The notes: generated by a model not told the origin, from the letters alone. DNA of 64,000 bases from Sialis fuliginosa (GCA_961205875.1 OY540814.1:24496151-24560150); one strand, 5' to 3'. Positions 1 to 10,682 are shown, numbered from the stretch's first letter. Program-made: numbers and translations.

Positions 1-310
1 TTTGATGTTTCGTATATTTAGTATAATATTTTACTAATTTTTTAAAGAAATATTTTGAAAAATACAGTATTTAATAAAATTTGCTATTTTTTGACGTAGA
101 ATTACGAAATATGTCACACTTTAAAGCTTATATCTCTGGATCTAATATTCGCAGAGCAATATATATAAACCAGTAGGTAGCTTATATAGCCCCGTTTATA
201 ACCTTCTATGCAGTATGGAACTATTAGGCTCCATTAGTTTAATTAAATGCATTTTTAATGAATGATTGACTTGATGTCATGATCGTTCCTGAGGGAAGAG
301 GGGGAGAGGG
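1..310. other. AT-rich sequence, nothing recognised
   Basis: Low-complexity AT-rich DNA ending in a short purine-rich stretch (GGGAAGAGGGGGAGAGGG). I see no gene, RNA or transposon end. Confidence 0.4.
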
Positions 311-1356
311 CGGTTTGAAAGAGTTAAAATCACTAGGAATATAAAATAAACCATAGACATAGAGAATGGACAGTGCATTCTGTATTAACTCAATGGTGTA
401 ACATCTGTTCAAAAAAGGAGAGAGAGATGCAGTGTAGTTTGGAACATAGACATAGAGTTACACAGTTATATCAAACCTGTTTCTATCTCTTTCTTTTGAC
501 ACGGTTCTGTGTTCGAGTCAGATGCCTGGTCCATTCTCTATGTCTATGAAATAAACAGTTTCACAGATAGGTGTTATGATGATTAGCGCCAATGTGAGTA
601 AAGTGTGTACTATTAGTTTAAATATTCATATTTATAAATATAGGTATAGGTTTTTCATTATTTTTGAATAATAATAACTTCTAACTGTCCTTGGTTAGGG
701 CAATCTATTGGGGCGAAATCGAGTTGATTACTTTTGGGTTAGTTAGTTTTCGTTAGGTTAAAAACGGGGATTTAATCTCCGCCGCAACAAACTGTTTTTA
801 AATAATTCTATCAAATAAAATAAACTCTATTCTGAATAACTATATTAGTACGTAATTATTGACAATTCTGACAGCGGCCACCCATGTTCACTGTATTAAC
901 CAAAAGTACAATTAAACTTATAAATATATACTTTATTAGTAGAGATTGGAAAAATAGTTGTTGTTTTCAATGAAATAGTTACTAGTTGAATATTTTTCGG
1001 AAAATAGCTGATAAATAGTTTTTTTTTACGATTTAATAATAATTAGTGCAAACGAAGCAGTAAAAAGTATCGCAAATAGTTGGAAAAGTAGTTGCAAATA
1101 GTTGATTTCAAATTGTGTTCAATCAAAACCAGTTTTCTGAAAACGGTGAGATATGTAATAAAAATTACAATAAATGCATTTTTACGCAGTAGTTGAAAAA
1201 CTATTTATTAGTTACCCATTTAAAAATATTGAAATTAATAGTACAAACTTTACTCACATTGGCGCTGATGTTATCATATAATACATGACACTTGTCTATC
1301 TGTAGAACTGGTAATTTTATGTTCCTAGTGATTTTTTAAACAATTTAAACCACCGG
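311..1356. mobile_element. Fold-back (long inverted-repeat) element, interrupted
   Basis: The outer arms 311-351 and about 1308-1356 are inverted copies sharing AATCACTAGGAA and flanking bases. The homology continues inward through ACAGATAG and then a conserved arm of about 45 bp beginning AGCGCCAATGTGAGTAAAG (585 on the left, 1266 on the right in reverse). The interior is rich in short ATAGTTG-like motifs on both strands (about 950-1210), as seen in the subterminal regions of some DNA transposons. The left arm is split by a separate 197-bp insertion at 352-548; removing it restores the pairing with the right arm. No coding capacity is seen. The outer borders and target duplication are uncertain, so the superfamily is not assigned. 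Confidence 0.6.
344..556. mobile_element. 197-bp MITE with perfect 8-bp target duplication
   Basis: The element spans 352-548 and is bounded by an inverted repeat CATAGACATAGAGAATGGAC. The direct duplication AAATAAAC flanks it exactly (344-351 and 549-556). It sits in the left arm of the 311-1356 fold-back element, whose right arm supplies the unoccupied sequence. An 8-bp duplication fits hAT-type elements, but the termini do not match the usual CAG start, so the class is open. Near its right end TGTTCGAGTC resembles a tRNA B box, which may be chance. Confidence 0.8.
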
Positions 1357-1470
1357 GAATATAATAGAAAATTACCAAAAAAATTTGCACAGGGTGTTTG
1401 ACTCACTAAGGACGACTAAAGAAAATTTAAAATCGATATTTTTCAACGCAAATTTACATATACAATTGAA

Positions 1471-1965
1471 TTAGGCGCGGCTATTACACTATCAAATAAA
1501 TATGTCAAACATCTTTGACAAAGATTTGATCATATTTCTTTGATAAAATATGAGATTTTGTTCTATTACACTACATAAAATATTTGATAATATTTTCTCA
1601 ATATTATCTAGGGATATTTTCTTCTTTTTTGGTGCATTTTGATTATCAGTGCGTGGATGTTCGTCAATTGACGCGATCGAGGTTTGAATTTACAACCGTG
1701 TATTTATAATCAATAAGAAGATTATCATTTAATACTGGATTATGTTGATATTAATATATTAACTGTAACTGTCAGTGATAACATGGCAGTCGCCATTTTG
1801 ATTTATCTGTCAAAAAACTTTGATCAAATATAAGAGACTGTCATTAACTATGATCATAGAAATATTATGAAGGTAAATATTATAAAAGTTGACTTATTAC
1901 ACTGTCATATTTCTTTGATCAAAGAAATTTTATCATATTTATTTGATAGTGTAATAGCCGCCTTA
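1471..1965. mobile_element. PIF/Harbinger-like MITE, intact copy
   Basis: The element body is 1474-1962 (489 bp). Its ends are inverted copies of GGCGGCTATTACACTATCAA, continuing into AATAAATATG; the left end has one GC insertion. It is flanked by the 3-bp duplication TTA. A TWA target and GG-starting inverted repeats are typical of PIF/Harbinger. It has no transposase frame, so it is non-autonomous. Two other copies lie in this window, at 17098-17441 (truncated) and 21704-23887 (interrupted), and this copy serves as their empty-site reference. Confidence 0.8.
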
Positions 1966-2470
1966 GAAATTAACGCGGGTGAATCCGCGGGGGAAAAATA
2001 TATATAATATTCCCATATACATAAGATCCACAGAGAGAGAACGGCGGCATGGTTTATTGATCGGGGGGGACCGCGGCGACCCTAATAAAGCATCGGGGGC
2101 GTCGGCGTCCGACAGGATGATGGATAGCTCGGGAAGTCAGCGAGTCCCGCGAGGTCCACGGTGCGAGAGAAACGGTAACACGCTACCGTATCGCCGCATC
2201 TCTGTTCAACGCGCGCATTCAACGTGCGCTAATCGTGTTTATGCAGTGCCACAGGCTGCGAGGCAGGGGGGTAAGGGGGGTGTGGGTAGTTGAAGCAAAT
2301 GGTGATTCTGTGGTGAATTTTCTATCGTGCAAGACTAACGTGGAAAGTGCTGGTGTTGATGAAAAATCGTTGGACGGAATGAATTTTCTATATGAAAATG
2401 TTAACGTGTGTATTTCGTATATACCGTGGAACATTGATATATTTGATATGAGTCATTGAGTACACGGCTA
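1966..2470. other. GC-rich island, possible exon or promoter sequence
   Basis: By eye, 2040-2290 is much richer in G and C and in CpG than its surroundings, with complex non-repetitive sequence. A plus-strand open frame of 104 codons crosses it (1979-2293), ending soon after a weak donor-like GGTAAGG. The peptide is basic and low in hydrophobics, and I recognise no domain. It could be a noncoding first exon, a regulatory element, or just a GC-rich remnant. No clear TATA box or start context decides this. Confidence 0.25.
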
Positions 2471-2525
2471 GAAAATTGACTTTGGGCCAAGAAATCCTGT
2501 GTAACGAAAATAATATTTTATTTTA
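2467..2525 (+). repeat. Half-copy of the mariner-like MITE seen at 28.7 kb
   Basis: The stretch AAAATTGACTTTGGGCCAAG and the following AAATCCTGTGT resemble the arms of the TA-flanked MITE at 28717-28878 (AAAATTGACTTGGG). Only one arm is recognisable. A further partial match lies near 27563-27600. Confidence 0.45.
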
Positions 2526-2551
2526 GCTGTATTTGTATTTTTTTATCTAAT

Positions 2552-2699
2552 ACTCAATATAAAGTAGCCTTTGTCCTTCCTCAAGACGCAAGCTATCTCT
2601 TTACCAAATTTCATCAAGATCGGTTCAGCGGTTTAGCCGTGAAAAGGTAACAAACAAACAGACTGTCAGAGTTACTTTCATATTTATAATATTAGTATG
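2552..2699 (-). repeat. Dispersed repeat H1, Helitron-like, fragment
   Basis: Read on the minus strand it opens TACTAATATTATAAATG and runs through ACCGATCTTGATGAAATTTG and a GCAAGCT...GGAAGGACA stretch. The same order recurs at 34244, 35869, 45945, 52245, 61877 and 62400. Complete copies end in GCGGGTAACAGCTAG. A CTAG end next to a T without a target duplication fits Helitrons, but a retrotransposon tail cannot be excluded. This copy lacks the CTAG end. Confidence 0.6.
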
Positions 2700-3179
2700 G
2701 ATATACTCTAAAAGTCTGAATCCAATTATTGTTTCGTCCAACAATATAATATATAGTAGGATTGAGAGTATATTTCTTACAAGTAACACTACTCAAGTGC
2801 CATTGGCCGATATTCTTGAATCTTTGCACGCATTCAAATAAAGTTTTTGAAACTTCTGCGATGTTGTCCACAATTTTGTATTTGTCATTCTAAATCTCAT
2901 AAAACTTATGTCAAAATCATCATTAACGATCTCATAAACACACAGACAATGAAATTATGATAGAGAAATGTCGTAAAAGCTGTAAGGTTTTTTTTTTTTA
3001 TAAAATACGAATCACGTACACTGTTCACTCTCAGTATTATTATATGTATAAGAAAGCCCCGTGGCTCCCATGGCAGATATTTTAGTTTAGACGTGAGAGA
3101 CGCCTGAGTGCCCGCACCAAAATCGCGATTTTTATGCGGGCACCTTGAAAAATAAATGGGGCTCGCCGCACGACCGATA
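2700..3179. other. Unassigned sequence with a perfect hairpin
   Basis: Mostly AT-rich and featureless. At 3108-3143 there is a strong hairpin: GTGCCCGCA pairs with TGCGGGCAC (9 bp, no mismatch), and the intervening bases contain the palindrome AAAATCGCGATTTT. No adjacent gene or poly-T tract suggests a terminator role. Confidence 0.5.
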
Positions 3180-3595
3180 TTCTAGAACAGGACTTCTTAA
3201 AGTGGTGGGCCGCGGCTCCCTAAGGGGCCGTGATCTTCCCACAAGGGGGCCACGACGAGCCGCAAATATAACAAATAAATATATTATTGTTAAATTTTAT
3301 ATACTTATATTATGAAAATGTACTAGCTTAAATTATGATTATGAAATTTTGGTAAAATATTGAAACGCTAAAATTATTATATTTTTACAACTGATTATAA
3401 TATATCTGTTTTGATTTCACGCGTTATTTTTTTTAAATACTTATTTTACAGCTTAATAGCAGTACAGTTGTGAACATTAAACAATTTTTTTTAACCATCC
3501 TGGGTTCCAAAAGAAAATTCGGGGGGCCGTTGGTTATCAATTTGAGTTGCAGGGGAGCCGCGACATCAAAAAGTTTAAGAAGCACTGTTCTAGAA
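3180..3595. mobile_element. hAT-type MITE with perfect target duplication
   Basis: The body is 3188-3587 (400 bp). The left end starts CAGGACTTCTTAAAG and the right end, read inward, CAGTGCTTCTTAAAC, matching the CAG...TTCTTAAA style of insect hAT ends. The 8-bp duplication TTCTAGAA is exact on both sides (3180-3187, 3588-3595). Subterminal GGGCCGCGG and GGGGCC stretches on the left are partly mirrored by CCGCGACA on the right. No transposase frame is present. Confidence 0.85.
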
Positions 3596-4067
3596 TGTGC
3601 TCAGGTATAAAAAGGTTGGAGGCTCCTGGTGTATAGTGTAAAGATATACATATGTTTGAGTTGTTTTGTTTCCTGGACCCGCACACAAAAATGCAGCGGG
3701 TGTTTGCGACACACAGGAGTCTCCCGACCTGGGTGGCGGTATCGTCACGGGAATACAGAACAGCCTGTGACGTCACGCGGCGTCTGGAGCGTGTGCCGCA
3801 TACCGAACGCCAACGCAACTTTCCGCTGACGCAGAAGTTCTAGATATTATAACGTAGGGTTCCTGTCAAAAGTTGGTAACTACACATTTTTTGATAAATT
3901 GTGTTAGTGATGAATTTGAATTCTGTAAGTTTTGTTATTTTATAAAGCTTCATTTTTTGTTTATAGTCAGCAAAATGTATATTTACATCGAACATAATGT
4001 GAATATTCCATCAATTTTTTTTTTAAATTGCACAGTTTCTACCATTTTTCGCGATTATATCTAACAT
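3596..4067. other. Moderately GC-rich stretch then AT-rich DNA
   Basis: The stretch 3660-3840 is complex and CpG-containing, including TGACGTCAC (a CRE-like palindrome core) near 3768. Short open frames cross it on both strands, but none shows a known domain or supported splice sites. From 3850 the sequence is AT-rich. It could be a fragment of a regulatory region. Confidence 0.2.
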
Positions 4068-4305
4068 ACTGGCACCAGTTTTGGATAATACCCCAATGTT
4101 GGACTAGATTTACTTAGATTTATGTAGATTTAAATTTTAATTTGATCATCTCGTATAATACAGTAGAACGTCGTTATAACGGACTCATTAGGGCGATAAG
4201 TAAGTCAAATCAAAACTAGAAATATTAATCAAATGAGTTAAATGTTTATTTTATTTATGAAATTTTCAATTTCCTCTGTTCTAAATTATTTTTTTTGAAA
4301 CACAT
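4068..4305. repeat. Transposon end fragments
   Basis: At 4072-4110, GGCACCAGTTTTGGATAATA matches the left end of the GGTACTGG MITE family below but is truncated. At 4161-4185, CAGTAGAACGTCGTTATAAC resembles the terminal repeat of pogo/Tigger elements. A matching opposite-type end, CGAGGTTTTACTGTA, occurs far away near 34549, so the two need not belong together. Confidence 0.45.
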
Positions 4306-4799
4306 ATTATGTAGGTATTGGTACCAGTCTTGGATAATACTCCAGTGTTGGACTTGTTTAATTAAATGTAATAAATTAGAAATATTCGTTGATAGTTGAT
4401 TTCTGCCATTACTGAATCATAATCTATATACACTTAACTGTAAAATAGCTTAATTTGATGACAATTGGCCAATGGGTGTCAAAGTGGAGGACATTTAAAC
4501 TAATTACTAGTGTAATCTATTTATTTATTATTATATTCTCATAGCATCTGATTTTACATTTTTTCAAATTTTATAACTTTTGTGTCGTAATACTTATTTC
4601 CATCACTGGGTGTCTATTACTGGAGAAAGAACATATACAAAATAAAAGGCTATAATTTAAGAAAACAAACTTTATTTGCGGACTTTGATAAGTAATTAAA
4701 CTGATTTAATAAAGAGGTATTTGTATTATTAGTAATATGAGTTCATGAAAATTACAAAAAAGAAAAATATAATTTTTAAGATAAAATAGTTTTAGTACC
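4306..4799. mobile_element. GGTACTGG-family MITE, degraded copy
   Basis: It starts near GGTACCAGTCTTGGATAATA and ends near TTTAGTACC. Internal landmarks shared with the other copies are CAATGGGTGTCAAA, TAGTGTAAT, CATCACTGGGTGTC, AAAATAAAAGGCTATAAT and GCGGACTTTGATAA. Copies also lie at 7611, 10683, 19855, 31762, 50183 and 59220. It is non-coding. The consensus end appears to be ATAAGGTACTGGCRCCAGTC; I cannot define the target duplication, so the superfamily is not assigned. Confidence 0.65.
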
Positions 4800-5104
4800 G
4801 CTGGCTGATTTTTATAAGCATCATTGTGTAGAATCCATGGAGAAACTTGAGATTGGCTCTATCGCCTTGCGAGATAGTTGCACAGAGTACAGATACTTGT
4901 CTAACAGTTGGTAGTACTGTTTTACTACAAACTGTTTCACAGACACATCAATTATTATATAATTGTGCGATAAAATGCGAGCAATCATTTTTTTCCCATT
5001 ACGTAATATTTTTTTTAATAAATTTAAAATAATAAGTTAATATATAGCTAAATGCATTCTTTCTAGATTTTGAGTTTTGAATATAGTCAATTTTTTCTAG
5101 CCCC
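4800..5104. other. AT-rich sequence, nothing recognised
   Basis: No gene or repeat border is seen. The sequence around 4900-4960 is ordinary complexity with no clear signal. Confidence 0.3.
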
Positions 5105-5458
5105 ACAAAAAAGGTTTTGTACTCCTAACCCACTATTTTTCTTACGTAAAAAGACTCATTGATCACCAAAATTTTTTTACCATCGTCATTTTTTTTAAAT
5201 AAAAAGAAAATGTATATCAATTTTGAAAGCCACGCAAATAAATCGGCAAAAAATGGTCGTGAAGCGATAAAAAAAATTTGAAGAGAATAGTATAATTTAC
5301 AAAACTAGATTCGGTGAAAAATATTTATCACGGCCCTGTAGATGCTGTTAAAATTGATTTAAATTTTCTATTTTATTAGAAATTTTTTTTTACGATAGAA
5401 AACATTTTTGGGGGTAAAAAATACGTAAGTTTAGTTAAGAGTACAAGACCTTTTTTGT
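5105..5458. mobile_element. 354-bp MITE, unclassified
   Basis: The ends are inverted copies: ACAAAAAAGGTTTTGTACTC on the left, and on the right, read inward, ACAAAAAAGGTCTTGTACTC, one mismatch in 20. The similarity continues as CTAAC versus TTAAC and then CTTACGTA-like bases. The interior is AT-rich without a reading frame. A target duplication is not evident. Confidence 0.65.
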
Positions 5459-7339
5459 TGACATGTTCAATTACACATTGTTTTATGAACTTTCCCGTGG
5501 ATAAATATTACGTTAACGGAGCTTGAAACTTCCAAGATTTCTAGGGGAAATTCTGAGGCTGGATTCGGATTCAGCGGCTCAAAATCCATAAGGGTAGCCT
5601 AGTCACATGTAAAGTTCAGACCACTTTTTTTTGTAGGCCTGTATTATTTGCAATTTTTTCTAATAATATTCATTTCTTGTATTCGACAAATAAAACTATA
5701 GAAATTCAATAACCCGCGATGACGTTATTAAAATATTTTTCTGCACAGTTCCCATTCTACATATCATTTCCTATAAAAGAAAATTACATGATCTTTCAAT
5801 AGGGGTAAAACAAAAGCGAGTGATAGCGATGACAAAAACGGTTTTAATTGAGAGAAAAAAAACTACCGGCTATATCTCTCGGTGATAATATGTCCCAGTT
5901 ATAAAAATGGAAAAATTCTATCTGATGCGGTGTTCTATAGATACATGTACATCTATTGTGCCGCTTGTGTTATTAGCTCTCGGTACTATTGACGTATGTA
6001 AGTATCATACGTGTGTCCGTATGTCGGAACAGGCCACTGGAAAAAAATAGAGATGGAGTTCTTAACATGGAATTTTTTTATTTTATAAAATAATAGGTTT
6101 CATCTAAATATTAAACAATAGGCATGATGCCTAATTTTTAAAAACTATTTTATGATGATCTTATTTCCAAAAAAATGCTTATTTCTCCAGAAAATAAAGG
6201 GTTAATCACAAAAATTGACCCTTTTAAAACTAATTTGGAATTTGACGTCAAAACGCTCGCAGGTGTCATGGCGCACTTTTGACGTCACGCCTATGTAAAC
6301 ACATCCTTGTTCCATCGCTAATGTTTCTCGGTTTTAGTTTTGGTAACACAAAACTGAGCAAATTGATAATTTAAAACCACAAAGTAATTTATAAACAGTG
6401 CAGATATTAATGAAACAAAAATGACGTTTACGTAGCCGTGACGTCATCCACTCTGACTGGTGTTTTATCAAACATGGCGGATTAGTGTATTTTGCGTTTT
6501 TATTTTAACAAAACTCATATTAATCTCGCTTTTAATATAAAAATAAATACATTTTTTAGAATCTTTTTTTTTCAATCTTTGATGATCTTGAAATATTTTG
6601 GTCCTACAAAAAGGGGGCAGATTCAATATCATTGTGTCAAAATGAGGGTTTTTACGCTGAAATTAGACCGAGTCAATATTAATAACGACGATATTTTGAC
6701 ATAATTAAATATACAAATATAATATAAAAAAACTGTTAAATTAAATTATTAAGTCGGATTAATTTTTGACTTAAAAAGTTTTTTATTTAAATAAAAGAAA
6801 ATTACTTATGTATATTTAATCTTTATAATCCTTTTGATATGATTAGAGTGTATCATGGGTCATATTTTCTGGTTGAACGTTTCGTCATACATTGCATTCG
6901 ACAACTTCAAAGCTCTACCAATGTCAATGAACATTATTTTATAACTGTTGAGAATCAGTGCCCGATTCTTTTGCTATCATATTTGCCTATTACCGTCTCG
7001 CATAGAGACTCGGTTACGGCGAACACAGACAATTTTTGTAATTAGCTAATGCGGATCGGATCTGTGCACCCCCCCCCCCCCCTTCTTCCCCCTACACACA
7101 CCATACAAATAGACTATAATTGTTTTTAAATAAAATATTGCCTAGATAACAAAAATCAAACGATTGTTTAAACTCTTTTTGATTCATGATGAGAGGTGAG
7201 AAAATGAAATAAAAATGAATACCAACATTATAAAAATAATAGATTTTTGTGGATTATGTAAGCTAGATATATGTATCTTATGATAATTTTTGAGCCCTTT
7301 AGTTGGCGCATCCCTGAGTCAAAATAAAATATACCTATT
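5459..7339. other. Intergenic or intronic sequence with minor signals
   Basis: No gene was identified. The region 6240-6480 holds two CRE-like TGACGTCA sites plus AACATGGCGG, a combination seen in dispersed insect repeats. Around 6877-6960, AACGTTTCGTCATACATTGC matches the palindromic repeat at 54.5 kb, so it is a fragment of that family. A C-homopolymer lies at about 7070-7082. Confidence 0.3.
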
Positions 7340-7550
7340 GAGGAGCTGCGGAATAAAACCAGATAAATTCATTTTTGCAAATTAAAACTTTTTCTGTCTT
7401 TTTATAGTGGATTTGTTAACTTTTGTTCCGCAACACGTTTTTTAAAGCCTTTTTTAAAGAGGATTTAGCAATCTTTGTGGTTGAAAATGCCGAATCGAAA
7501 AAAAAATTCGTTTCAAAGTGGATTTATCCGGTTTTGTTCCGCAGCTCCTC
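7340..7550. mobile_element. 211-bp MITE with GAGGAGCTGCGGAA termini
   Basis: The left end is GAGGAGCTGCGGAATAAAAC and the right end, read inward, GAGGAGCTGCGGAACAAAAC, one difference in 20. Both continue into a GATAAAT-containing stretch, so the inverted repeat is about 33 bp. TA dinucleotides flank both sides within two bases, which would fit Tc1/mariner, but the exact border is ambiguous. It is non-coding. Confidence 0.7.
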
Positions 7551-7610
7551 TATTATAAAAAAGAGCCTTTACATATTATTAAATTACTACTGATGAGTAT
7601 TTAAAAAAAT

Positions 7611-8121
7611 CATAGGTACTGATACCAGTCTTGGACGCTTTAAGAGCATGGTATACAATTTTTTGGGATTGATGGGCTACTTTTTTGTAATTCTCATGTT
7701 ACTAATAAAACAGGTACCTCTTTGTTAAATCAATTAAGTTTTAATTTATAGCCTTTTATTTTGTTTATGTTTTTTCTCGAGTAATGAACAACATAAAAAT
7801 CAGAATACAACACCCAATGATGAACATTTGAGAAAATAAAAAAAGGTAAGTACTACGACACAAAAGTTATTAAATAAAGAATCATTAAATTTATTCACTT
7901 TACTAATTATTTACGTAAGAAAATATACTTTTCTTGATAATCTGCTGAAATGATCAGTTGTCATCAAATCACGTTGTAAGACAGTTAAATAACATACATA
8001 TATATAGATTAATATCCAGTAATGACAGTAATCAAATATCAACAAATATTTCTAATTTAATACATTTCATTTATAAATGTTCAACACAGGGGTATTGTTC
8101 AAGACTGGCGCCAGTACCTTA
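7611..8121. mobile_element. GGTACTGG-family MITE, full-length copy
   Basis: It runs from ATAGGTACTGATACCAGTC to CTGGCGCCAGTACCTTAT, so both ends are present. It is oriented opposite to the 4306 copy: it reads TGATGGGC then GTAATTCTCATG, then TATAGCCTTTTATTTTG. There is no reading frame. It is the best in-window reference for the family's inverted ends. Confidence 0.7.
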
Positions 8122-8656
8122 TTTGATAATTTATTTTCTAAAATTTGTTTGTTGCTCGGAAAAACCCATTGCGATCCTGAATACAGGTATTGTTATATAT
8201 ACACATACATATATTGATAATGAATAACCATCACACACCCACCCACTCACACACACGCCAAGACAACGTCGTTTCAGCAGCAAATATCACTTACGCGTGA
8301 TGTAACAACATAGTATAAAGCGACACTTATGTCTAGGATATTAAATTTTGTGCGCTGTATCTGCACGCTTAATTTGCGCGTCTGCCTCTGTTATGTAACA
8401 ATTTGTAAGACGAGCCGGCGTCGCGACGCGTCTCCATGGTAACTACGACGGCGACGTTAACGTTGCAAGCGATGAGTGTACCTAACGTAATTCATCAGCT
8501 ATGGTTTGATAATAACGGTGCGTTATTTGTGCAGGTATTTACACAATTATATTCTGATAAAACTCTTTATCGACGATGTACCATAATTGGCGTTATTTTA
8601 GCAACCCATTATTTACCAAAAAACGATTAAAAGTACCGTTATGTTATCTACATAGT
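8122..8656. other. Complex, CpG-containing stretch
   Basis: The stretch 8220-8540 begins with a CA-rich run and continues as relatively GC-rich unique-looking sequence (ACGAGCCGGCGTCGCGACGC near 8411). No convincing exon: the 64-codon open frame at 8436-8630 has no recognisable domain. It might be a regulatory or noncoding exon segment. The evidence is compositional only. Confidence 0.2.
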
Positions 8657-9166
8657 CAGTACCAGCTTTAGAGGGGGGGGGGCGACCGTCCGGGGTGCCA
8701 AGCCAGGTGGGGCGGCGCACAATGGAGCATAAGTCACTTTTTTGGTTCAAATCAGTGTACAGGCTGTAATTTTTGAGTAAACTTTTTTTTGTCTTGAGCA
8801 AAAAATATAGCTAAATATAAACAATGTTAATTTGTAAAAAAATCCAAGAAAAATCGATTATTTGATAGTTGCTAACTAACAAATCTTTATTCAACAACCC
8901 AGAAAACCTTAAATAAGGTATTAGCTGAGATATTAACTAATCAACTTATTTGTTAATTTATCAATTTTAATTTGTTAATAATAAGCTATATTTTAAAAAA
9001 AAGTCTGTAGGATCGTGCCAAGCTGAGATATGAATTATTCAATTTATTTGTTAATTTATCAATTTTAATTGACATTTTCGGTGATTTTTTTAACATTTTT
9101 TTAGGGGGAGAGAAGGCGGAAAAATAAATCTTGCCCAGGGTGCCAGATTTGCTAAGGCCGGCACTG
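8657..9166. mobile_element. hAT-like non-autonomous element
   Basis: The left end is CAGTACCAGCTTTAGAGG and the right end, read inward, CAGTGCCGGCCTTAGC. The interior includes GGAGCATAAGTCAC, CAACCCAGAAAA and GCCAAGCTGAGATAT. The first two recur in the 47965-48735 copy, and the third recurs in the 184-bp satellite at 41-44 kb and in the palindrome at 56.5 kb. The flanking octamers (TACATAGT and TTTACCTT) do not match, so the target duplication is lost or a border is wrong. It has no transposase frame. Confidence 0.6.
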
Positions 9167-9345
9167 TTTACCTTATAGTACATACAAAAACTAATCAAGT
9201 TGAATTAAAAATCTTCAAATACACAAATTATTTTGTTACTATAATTATTAGTTTAAGAAATGCAATTACTAACTAACCAGATTAACTTGTGCATGATAAT
9301 AATATATACGTAGCATTTAGAATTGTTTGGCCATGTTCTATAATC

Positions 9346-9440
9346 TGGTAGGGCAATACGGCGGTCAGTGCGGTTAGTTGCTAAGTTAAGACTTGCGGGT
9401 TCGAGTCTAGCCGGCGTGTGTGTGTGTGTGCGTGTGTAAA
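9346..9440 (+). repeat. tRNA-derived SINE head
   Basis: An A-box-like GTCAGTGCGGTTAG is followed 28 bases later by a B-box-like GCGGGTTCGAGTC and a short GC-rich end, then a TG microsatellite (9416-9436). This is the layout of a polymerase III tRNA-like SINE 5' region. The cloverleaf is not complete, so it is not a functional tRNA gene. The 3' border is unclear; similarity could extend to about 9500. Confidence 0.4.
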
Positions 9441-9587
9441 CGTCCCACGGGAAATTAAACCTGGATTCTATGTTAGAAATCTTAACTAAATAGATGTATA
9501 TATATACTATGTATGTTTAGTATGTCTAAATAGAGGAATTTTTATTTTACATATATTCAGTAAACTAACACTAAAACCATTTTAAAC

Positions 9588-9896
9588 CATACATATAGGG
9601 TGACCAGATTTTAGTTTTGGCAAACCCTGAGATGTAAATGAAGACCCCTTTTTTATTTTATTTTATCTATTTTATTTTTATTTTATTTCTTTTATTTTTA
9701 TTTTCATAAAATTTGTTACCATAATCTGCACTGTTATGTCCCTTGCTCTATTTTTGACGACCTTTTTTTTTTTTTGGTCGTCGTCATTTTTTGCAGAACC
9801 CGGAGAAATTACACCCAAACCCGGAGCCCGGAGATCCAATGTGCAAACCCTGAGACTCCGGATCAAAACCGGAGACCTGGTCACCCTACATACATA
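9588..9896. mobile_element. hAT-like MITE with perfect 8-bp target duplication
   Basis: The body is 9596-9888 (293 bp). Both ends read TAGGGTGACCAG inward. The 8-bp duplication CATACATA is exact (9588-9595, 9889-9896). Internally, mirrored CCGGAG/CTCCGG motifs lie on the right side and T-rich runs in the middle. It is non-coding. Confidence 0.85.
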
Positions 9897-10682
9897 GTAG
9901 ATAGCTTTAAATGCATAGTTGATGATATTACATTGATACCATTAATTGATATTGGTGAAAATATATGTATTAATTAAAAGATATATGTTGATATCTGAAA
10001 GTTAAACAGTGGATGGTTAACTAAATAACTTATATCTTATTGTTAGTCTATTCAATGATCGGTGAAAAAAAATTGTACAGTAGAAAGTAAAAATTTATTT
10101 TAAAGAGGAAAGACAGTAGGTAACATACTACTTCTTACTATGAACGGAAACTTTAGAAAAAAAATTACCTACTTGGTAATGAATTCTTAAATATTACCAA
10201 AATCGTCATTTTGGACACTTTAGGTTAGGTTATATCAAAAATCTGACCTGATGGAGCAATTCGGGTGACGTATTCGGTTTCAGCACGCCAAAAGCATCCG
10301 AAATCAAAAATGATGTCGGCCTGTGTTATCATATATTTTTTGATAGATTCTGCTATTCGTTTTATTTTTAATGCGCAGTTCAATTATTGAGAAAAACAGT
10401 TAAAGTTTTATTTATAACTCATCGATGTGTGAATGCGGGCGTTCTCCAATACAGCGATGCCATTGGTAATAAATCTAATTACTCACACAGACTGAATCGG
10501 AAATTAAACGCGAGTGTTCGCAGACGGATGTTAGCCACCTACCGGAAACGCGTCGCCTCTTGGCGCGCAAAATGAAATCCCAATGTAAACAAAATTCAGT
10601 TTATTACAACTTAACCGGGGTGGTGTGTGTCAGTGGTTCCTAAAATGTGGGTTCTGTGAAACATTACATAGATACAGGAATT
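9897..10682. other. Unassigned sequence with a GC-richer segment
   Basis: The segment 10387-10575 is of higher complexity and CpG content (GTTCGCAGACGGATG, GGAAACGCGTCGCC). It contains a 62-codon plus-strand open frame with a basic peptide and no known domain. At 10626, CAGTGGTTCCTAAAATGTGG looks like a stray hAT terminus. No gene call is supported. Confidence 0.2.

Noticed and set aside
1979-2293. 104-codon open frame in a GC-rich island
   Set aside because: Basic, compositionally biased peptide with no known domain. GC-rich DNA lacks stops by chance. Kept only as a possible noncoding exon or regulatory island.
8657-9166. 8-bp target duplication for the hAT-like element
   Set aside because: The flanking octamers TACATAGT and TTTACCTT do not match, so the element call rests on its ends and relatives alone.
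9346-9440. tRNA gene
   Set aside because: Box A and B resemblances exist but no complete acceptor stem or cloverleaf; a SINE head is more likely.
10220-10238. TTAGGTTAGGTTA resembling insect telomere repeats
   Set aside because: Fewer than three units, and similar short runs occur inside dispersed repeats at 45981 and 46030; not a telomeric tract.
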